Below are positions 60,568-64,000 of a stretch of 64,000 nt of DNA, piece by piece; positions within the stretch are counted from its first letter, which is position 1; every line of letters begins with the position of its first letter. This stretch comes from Solirubrobacter ginsenosidimutans. GTDB lineage: Bacteria > Actinomycetota > Thermoleophilia > Solirubrobacterales > Solirubrobacteraceae. A program made the translations under genes and the position numbers. The notes beneath the pieces were generated by a model, which did no database searches, was not told the origin of the DNA, and saw only the letters and a list, made by a program, of their open reading frames with translations. The stretch is from NCBI RefSeq assembly GCF_027587205.1, contig NZ_JAPDOD010000036.1:1-64000 (forward strand), written 5' to 3'.

Positions 60568-61350
60568 CTGGGCGAGCAGTCCGAGCGCGGTCTCCGACGG
60601 GCTGCCGGGCGCCGCGGTGTAGGTCACGAGCGTCTGGTCGGCGTCGGGCAGCTTGAGCGACTCGTAGTCGAGCTCGAGCGGCCCGACCTGCGGGTGCTCG
60701 AAGGTCTTGACGCCGAACGATTTGGACTTCACGTCGTGCCGCGCCCACAGGCGGCGGAACGGCTCGCTGTGCAGGGAGAGCTCCCCGATCAGCTCGACGA
60801 GCTGGGCGTCGTCAGGGTCCTCCCCGGCCGTCAGCCGCAGGTAGGCGACGCCCTCGGCGGCGACTTGCTCCCAGTCGGGATAGAGCGCGCGGGCGCCGTC
60901 GTCGAAGAACATGTACCGCAGCATGTTGCGCTCACGCATGCCGCCGAGCAGCGCGGCCGCCGGGGCGTTGTAGGCCAGCACGTCCATACGGCGCCCGAGC
61001 ACGAACGCTGGGAACTCGATCCGCTCGACCAGCCGCTGGACCCCGGGACGCACCCGCTCGCTGGGACGGCGGCGAGCGCGGCGACGCGGCCGGACGAGCG
61101 TGAACAGATGCGATCGCTCGTCGTCGGTGAGCTGGAGCGCGCATGCGATGGCGTCGAGGACCGAGTCCGACGGCTGGATGTCGCGGCCCTGCTCGAGCCG
61201 GACGTAGTAGTCGACGCTGACGCCCGCGAGCTGGGCGAGCTCTTCTCTTCTGAGGCCTGGGACGCGGCGCCGGCCGTAGTCGGGAAGCCCGACGTCCTGC
61301 GGCTGCAGACGGGCGCGCCGGGTGCGGAGGAAGTCACCGAGCTCGGCCAT
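60505..61350 (-). CDS. XRE-family regulator with MmyB-like ligand domain
   Basis: 281 residues from an ATG at 61350. N-terminal helix-turn-helix (GLRREELAQLAGVSVDYYVRLEQGRDIQPSDSVLDAIACAL), then a PAS-like MmyB domain (RIEFPAFVLGRRMDVLAYNAPAAALL, LLRYMFFDD-like, PFRRLWARHDVKSKSFG, HPQVGPLELDYE). Typical partners are divergent SDR genes, as here. It presumably represses the adjacent SDR-AKR pair. It overlaps map 63 bp at the 3' end. Confidence 0.92.
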   Translation of the reverse strand: MAELGDFLRTRRARLQPQDVGLPDYGRRRVPGLRREELAQLAGVSVDYYVRLEQGRDIQPSDSVLDAIACALQLTDDERSHLFTLVRPRRRARRRPSERVRPGVQRLVERIEFPAFVLGRRMDVLAYNAPAAALLGGMRERNMLRYMFFDDGARALYPDWEQVAAEGVAYLRLTAGEDPDDAQLVELIGELSLHSEPFRRLWARHDVKSKSFGVKTFEHPQVGPLELDYESLKLPDADQTLVTYTAAPGSPSETALGLLAQLGREEDRGGVGDDDRVFEVR

Positions 61351-61452
61351 ATGACCAGTGTGCCGCACGAGTTTCGCGGGCGGGTGGGTCTGTGCGTCCT
61401 AGGCTCCGGCGACGCCTGGCAAGGGGCGGGTCGCCGGCGCAGTCTGCGTGGC

Positions 61453-62166
61453 ATGAACTTGCAAGATCGCCGCGCCGTCGTCACCGGCGCCTCCTCAGGA
61501 ATCGGCGCCGCCACCGCCCGCGCTCTCGCCGCCGCCGGCGCCCACGTCACCCTGATCGCCCGCCGCGCCGACCGCATCGAGGCACTCGCGGACGAGCTCG
61601 GCGGCACCGCCGTCGCGGCCGACGTCGGCGACCGCGCCGCGCTGGAAGCCGCGGCGAGCGACGCCGACCTCGTCGTCGCCAACGCGGGCGTGATGCTCCC
61701 CTCCCCCGCCGAGGAGTCCGCGGCGGACGACCTCGACCGGATGCTCAACGCGAACCTGATCGGGCTCGTGAACACCACCCGCGCGTTCGCGCCGTCGCTG
61801 CTGGCCGCCGCGGAGCGCGGCGGGCCGGCGGATCTCGTCGTCGTGTCCTCGATCGCGGCGCACATCGCCTTCCCGAACTACGCGGGCTATGCGGCGACGA
61901 AGGCGGGTGCGACCCAGTTCGCCGCGGGCGTGCGCGCCGAGTGGGCGGGCCGCGGCGTGCGCGTGACGATCGTCGAGCCGGGAGGCACGCAGTCGGAGCT
62001 GGCCGACCACGTGCGTCCCGGGCTGCAGGAGGAGCTCAACGCCATGTTCGCCGAGATCGAGCTGCTCACTTCCGAGGACGTGGCGAACGTGATCACGTTC
62101 ATCACGTCCCAGCCCACCCACGTCAACCTCTCCCGCGTCGAGCTGGTGCCCACGATGCAGGCCTAA
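61453..62166 (+). CDS. Classical SDR oxidoreductase
   Basis: 237 residues. TGASSGIGAATARAL, NAG motif VVANAGVM, catalytic Ser in VVSSIAAHIAF and YAGYAATKAG with the Tyr-Lys pair. Unlike the SDR at 4032 its active site is complete. It reduces or oxidises an unknown alcohol with NAD(P). Followed 9 bp on by an aldo-keto reductase, probably one transcript controlled by the divergent XRE regulator. Confidence 0.93.
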   Translation: MNLQDRRAVVTGASSGIGAATARALAAAGAHVTLIARRADRIEALADELGGTAVAADVGDRAALEAAASDADLVVANAGVMLPSPAEESAADDLDRMLNANLIGLVNTTRAFAPSLLAAAERGGPADLVVVSSIAAHIAFPNYAGYAATKAGATQFAAGVRAEWAGRGVRVTIVEPGGTQSELADHVRPGLQEELNAMFAEIELLTSEDVANVITFITSQPTHVNLSRVELVPTMQA

Positions 62167-62175
62167 GGTGACCGT

Positions 62176-63114
62176 ATGAAGATCGCTGGACGGGACACCG
62201 GGCGCATCGGGCTCGGCTGCATGGGAATGACCTGGGCGTACTCGGCCGCCGACCGCGACGACACCGAGTCGATCGCGACCATCCACCGCGCGCTGGACCT
62301 CGGTGTGACCCTGCTCGACACGGCCGACATGTACGGCCCGTACACCAACGAGGAGCTCGTCGGCCGCGCGCTGGCCGGCCGGCGCGACGAGGCCGTCCTC
62401 GCCACCAAGTGCGGGCTCGTCGTCGAGGACGCGGGCGAGTACGTCCTGGCGCGCAACGGCCGCCCGGAGCACGTGCTCGCCGCGATCGACGCCTCCCTGC
62501 GCCGCCTGCAGACCGACTTCGTCGACCTCTACCAGCTCCACCGCGTCGACCCCGAGGTGCCGCTGGAGGAGACCTGGGGCGCGATGGCGTCGCTGGTCGA
62601 GGCGGGCAAGGTGGGTGCGATCGGCCTGTCCGAGGTGGGTGTCGAGGAACTCGAGCGCGCGCAGGCGATCCACCCGGTCGCCTCCGTCCAGTCCGAGGGC
62701 TCCTTGTGGACGCGCGACGCGTTCGCCGAAGTCGTCCCGTGGTGCGCCGCCCACGGCGCCGCCTTCCTCCCGTTCGCGCCGCTCGGCCGCGGCTTCCTCA
62801 CCGGCAAGCTCGAGCCGCAGAAGTTCCCGTCGGGCGACTTCCGCAAGAACAACCCGCGCTTCCAGCCCGAGGCGATGGACGCCAACGCGGCGCTCGTCGA
62901 GACGGTCAAGACCGTCGCTGCCAGGCACGACGCGACGCCGGCGCAGGTGGCTCTGGCGTGGCTGCTCGCGCAGGGCGAGCACATCGCCCCGATCCCGGGC
63001 ACGAAGCGCCGCTCCCGGCTCGAGGAGAACGCGGCGGCGGCGGTGCTCGTGTTGAGCGCCGCTGACTTGGCGGAGCTGGACGCGCTGCCTGACCCGGTCG
63101 GCGCGCGCTACTGA
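62176..63114 (+). CDS. Aldo/keto reductase
   Basis: 312 residues. The catalytic tetrad is visible: Asp/Tyr in LLDTADMYGPYTNEELVG, Lys in AVLATKCGLV and His in LYQLHRVDP. NADPH-binding GTKRRSRLEENAAA is near the C-terminus. Likely an AKR11/13-like reductase of aldehydes. In the same unit as the SDR. Its stop overlaps by 7 bp the convergent AbiEi-type gene. Confidence 0.93.
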   Translation: MKIAGRDTGRIGLGCMGMTWAYSAADRDDTESIATIHRALDLGVTLLDTADMYGPYTNEELVGRALAGRRDEAVLATKCGLVVEDAGEYVLARNGRPEHVLAAIDASLRRLQTDFVDLYQLHRVDPEVPLEETWGAMASLVEAGKVGAIGLSEVGVEELERAQAIHPVASVQSEGSLWTRDAFAEVVPWCAAHGAAFLPFAPLGRGFLTGKLEPQKFPSGDFRKNNPRFQPEAMDANAALVETVKTVAARHDATPAQVALAWLLAQGEHIAPIPGTKRRSRLEENAAAAVLVLSAADLAELDALPDPVGARY

Positions 63115-63974
63115 GCCGCGACCGTCGAGTTTCCCGCGCTGTACTCGAGAAACTCGACGGTCGACGCATCGAGGGCGGCGCGCACGCGCCGCTCGAGCAC
63201 CCCGGGGCGAAGTGTCGCCTCATCCCACGTCGTCCGCAGAACCGTGTTGCCCTCGCGCTCGAGGGCACGCTGGCGGTTCGCGTCGTCGGCCCGTGCCAGC
63301 GGCTGGTCGTGGAACCGGACGCTGTCGGCCTCGAGGATCACCCGGTGCGCCGGCCACCGGAAATCGGGCACGAACCGTGTCCCCCGCCGGTTGACGTCGG
63401 GCTTCGGCAGATCGGCGAGCACGGCCAGGACGACGTCCTCCAGCTCGCTGCGGGTCGGCGCGGCGCTCGCGAGGACCCGGCGCAGCTTGCGCGCGCCTCG
63501 ATGACCAGACGTGACGAGGTCGCGAAGCTCGAGCTGCCGCTGGTTGAGCGCTTCATTGATCGCCCGCCGGAGCCGCCGCTCGGGCAGCGTCGCGGAGATG
63601 TCGATGGCGGTCCGCGCCGCCGGAGTCACGGGGATCCCGTTGATGACGACGCGTTCGACGGTCTGCGACCGGTGCGTCCGGATGCCGGGGTGGTAGCGGG
63701 GCGTGGGTGTCGTGACCTCCGGCTGACGCCCGTCCCACTCGACCCACCCGCGGAGCGCCGCGGCCGAGTAGTGCGAGAGCACCGCTCCCGGCCCGCAGGC
63801 GATCACCGCCGCGACGAACACGCCCTCCATCGAGAGCTGCGGGATGACGGCGTAGATCCCGCGGAAGTACGGGAACAGCCGCCCACTCTGCACGCGCCAC
63901 GTGACCTGACCGTCCGACATCCCGCACTCATGCAACTGGGCGAGGCTCACCACACTGAACTGGCGAGCGGCCAC
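63108..63974 (-). CDS. DUF559-type nuclease-like protein with AbiEi-like N-terminus
   Basis: 288 residues from a GTG at 63974. The N-terminal 60 residues (FSVVSLAQLHECGMSDGQVTWRVQSGRLFPYFRGIYAV) resemble the AbiEi antitoxin winged helix. A middle helical domain follows. The C-terminal part has FVPDFRWPAHRVILEADSVRFHDQP, a PD-(D/E)xK/Vsr-like core (Asp, Glu-x-Asp). The family is common in these bacteria and usually unassigned. The last 18 residues are encoded within a palindromic repeat that recurs directly upstream of the start codon. Confidence 0.75.
   Translation of the reverse strand: MAARQFSVVSLAQLHECGMSDGQVTWRVQSGRLFPYFRGIYAVIPQLSMEGVFVAAVIACGPGAVLSHYSAAALRGWVEWDGRQPEVTTPTPRYHPGIRTHRSQTVERVVINGIPVTPAARTAIDISATLPERRLRRAINEALNQRQLELRDLVTSGHRGARKLRRVLASAAPTRSELEDVVLAVLADLPKPDVNRRGTRFVPDFRWPAHRVILEADSVRFHDQPLARADDANRQRALEREGNTVLRTTWDEATLRPGVLERRVRAALDASTVEFLEYSAGNSTVAAQ
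63121..63161. repeat. Palindromic repeat at the 3' end of the DUF559-type gene
   Basis: ACCGTCGAGTTTC and its exact reverse complement at 63149-63161, with a 15-nt centre. It encodes the last residues of the gene. The segment 63123-63143 recurs at 63980-64000 with 20 of 21 bases identical. It may also terminate the convergent AKR transcript. Confidence 0.8.
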
Positions 63975-63978
63975 CCGA

Positions 63979-64000
63979 GCGTCGAGTTTCTCGCGCTGTA
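63979..64000. repeat. Second copy of the palindromic repeat (cut by window edge)
   Basis: GCGTCGAGTTTCTCGCGCTG matches the left half of the repeat at 63121-63161 with one change. It lies 5 bp upstream of the GTG start of the DUF559-type gene and continues past the window end. The gene is thus bracketed by copies. Confidence 0.7.

Overview
The window is about 70% GC chromosomal DNA with dense, short-gapped, often overlapping genes and frequent GTG/TTG starts. The gene content (PurS/PurQ/PurL-type FGAM synthase, DnaK-GrpE-DnaJ-HspR operon, inositol-3-phosphate synthase beside a CDP-alcohol phosphatidyltransferase, MmyB-like XRE regulator, many secreted Pro/Thr-rich proteins) points to an actinobacterium. 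The overall style suggests the Thermoleophilia/Solirubrobacterales (Solirubrobacter or Conexibacter relatives). This placement is inferred from recognition, not from a phylogeny.

Layout. 1-2.2 kb: accessory DNA with the 3' end of an IS256-family transposase, one gene of unknown function and about 500 bp of gene-free sequence, stopping at the 3' end of a tRNA-Val gene. 2.3-6.7 kb: small secreted and membrane proteins, an atypical SDR, tRNA-Glu, tRNA-Lys and a TetR regulator. 6.7-23.4 kb: a de novo purine biosynthesis region, almost all on the minus strand (purH, purN, recQ, purF, purL, purQ, purS, purC, an M24 peptidase, purB, purE, purD, a GYD-domain protein). It is interrupted by a plus-strand class-III aminotransferase and a DUF1330 gene; purM and purK are absent. 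24.1-26.7 kb: clpB. 26.7-31.8 kb: a ferric-reductase-like membrane protein, ApbE flavin transferase, two unusual extracytoplasmic proteins (one with DDSGHH repeats) and an OmpR-type two-component system. 31.8-37.6 kb: signalling genes (an FHA-HTH protein, a papain-like protein, a 1184-residue kinase/ATPase with a WNK-like lysine arrangement) and an orphan decarboxylase-type domain. 37.6-39.4 kb: a MarR/MFS efflux pair with a clear operator. 39.4-43.5 kb: the dnaK-grpE-dnaJ-hspR chaperone operon. 43.5-49.4 kb: endonuclease III, a CAP-domain secreted protein with a hairpin-rich leader, a large membrane protein, and a three-gene inositol-phospholipid module. 49.4-52.3 kb: a cupredoxin lipoprotein divergent from a NarL-type two-component system, with a perfect 24-bp palindrome between them. 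52.3-63.1 kb: a glycosyltransferase-PHP fusion, a UDG-like protein, a cupin-TPR protein, oxidoreductases, a hydrolase, an rRNA methyltransferase, methionine aminopeptidase and an XRE/SDR/AKR group. 63.1-64 kb: a DUF559/AbiEi-type gene bracketed by copies of a palindromic repeat.

How the genes work together. The purine genes cover most of the PRPP-to-IMP pathway plus the first adenylosuccinate-lyase-dependent steps, in several translationally coupled minus-strand blocks. The clpB and dnaK promoters carry the same 25-bp inverted repeat, each starting on the last three bases of a TAsAAT -10 box and each lying in the 3' end of the upstream gene. This is most simply read as a two-site regulon of the HspR encoded in the dnaK operon. 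The inositol cluster encodes a plausible complete route from glucose-6-phosphate and CDP-diacylglycerol to phosphatidylinositol, with a PAP2-type protein as candidate for the phosphatidylinositol-phosphate phosphatase.

All functions are read from sequence motifs. No database search or structure prediction was run.
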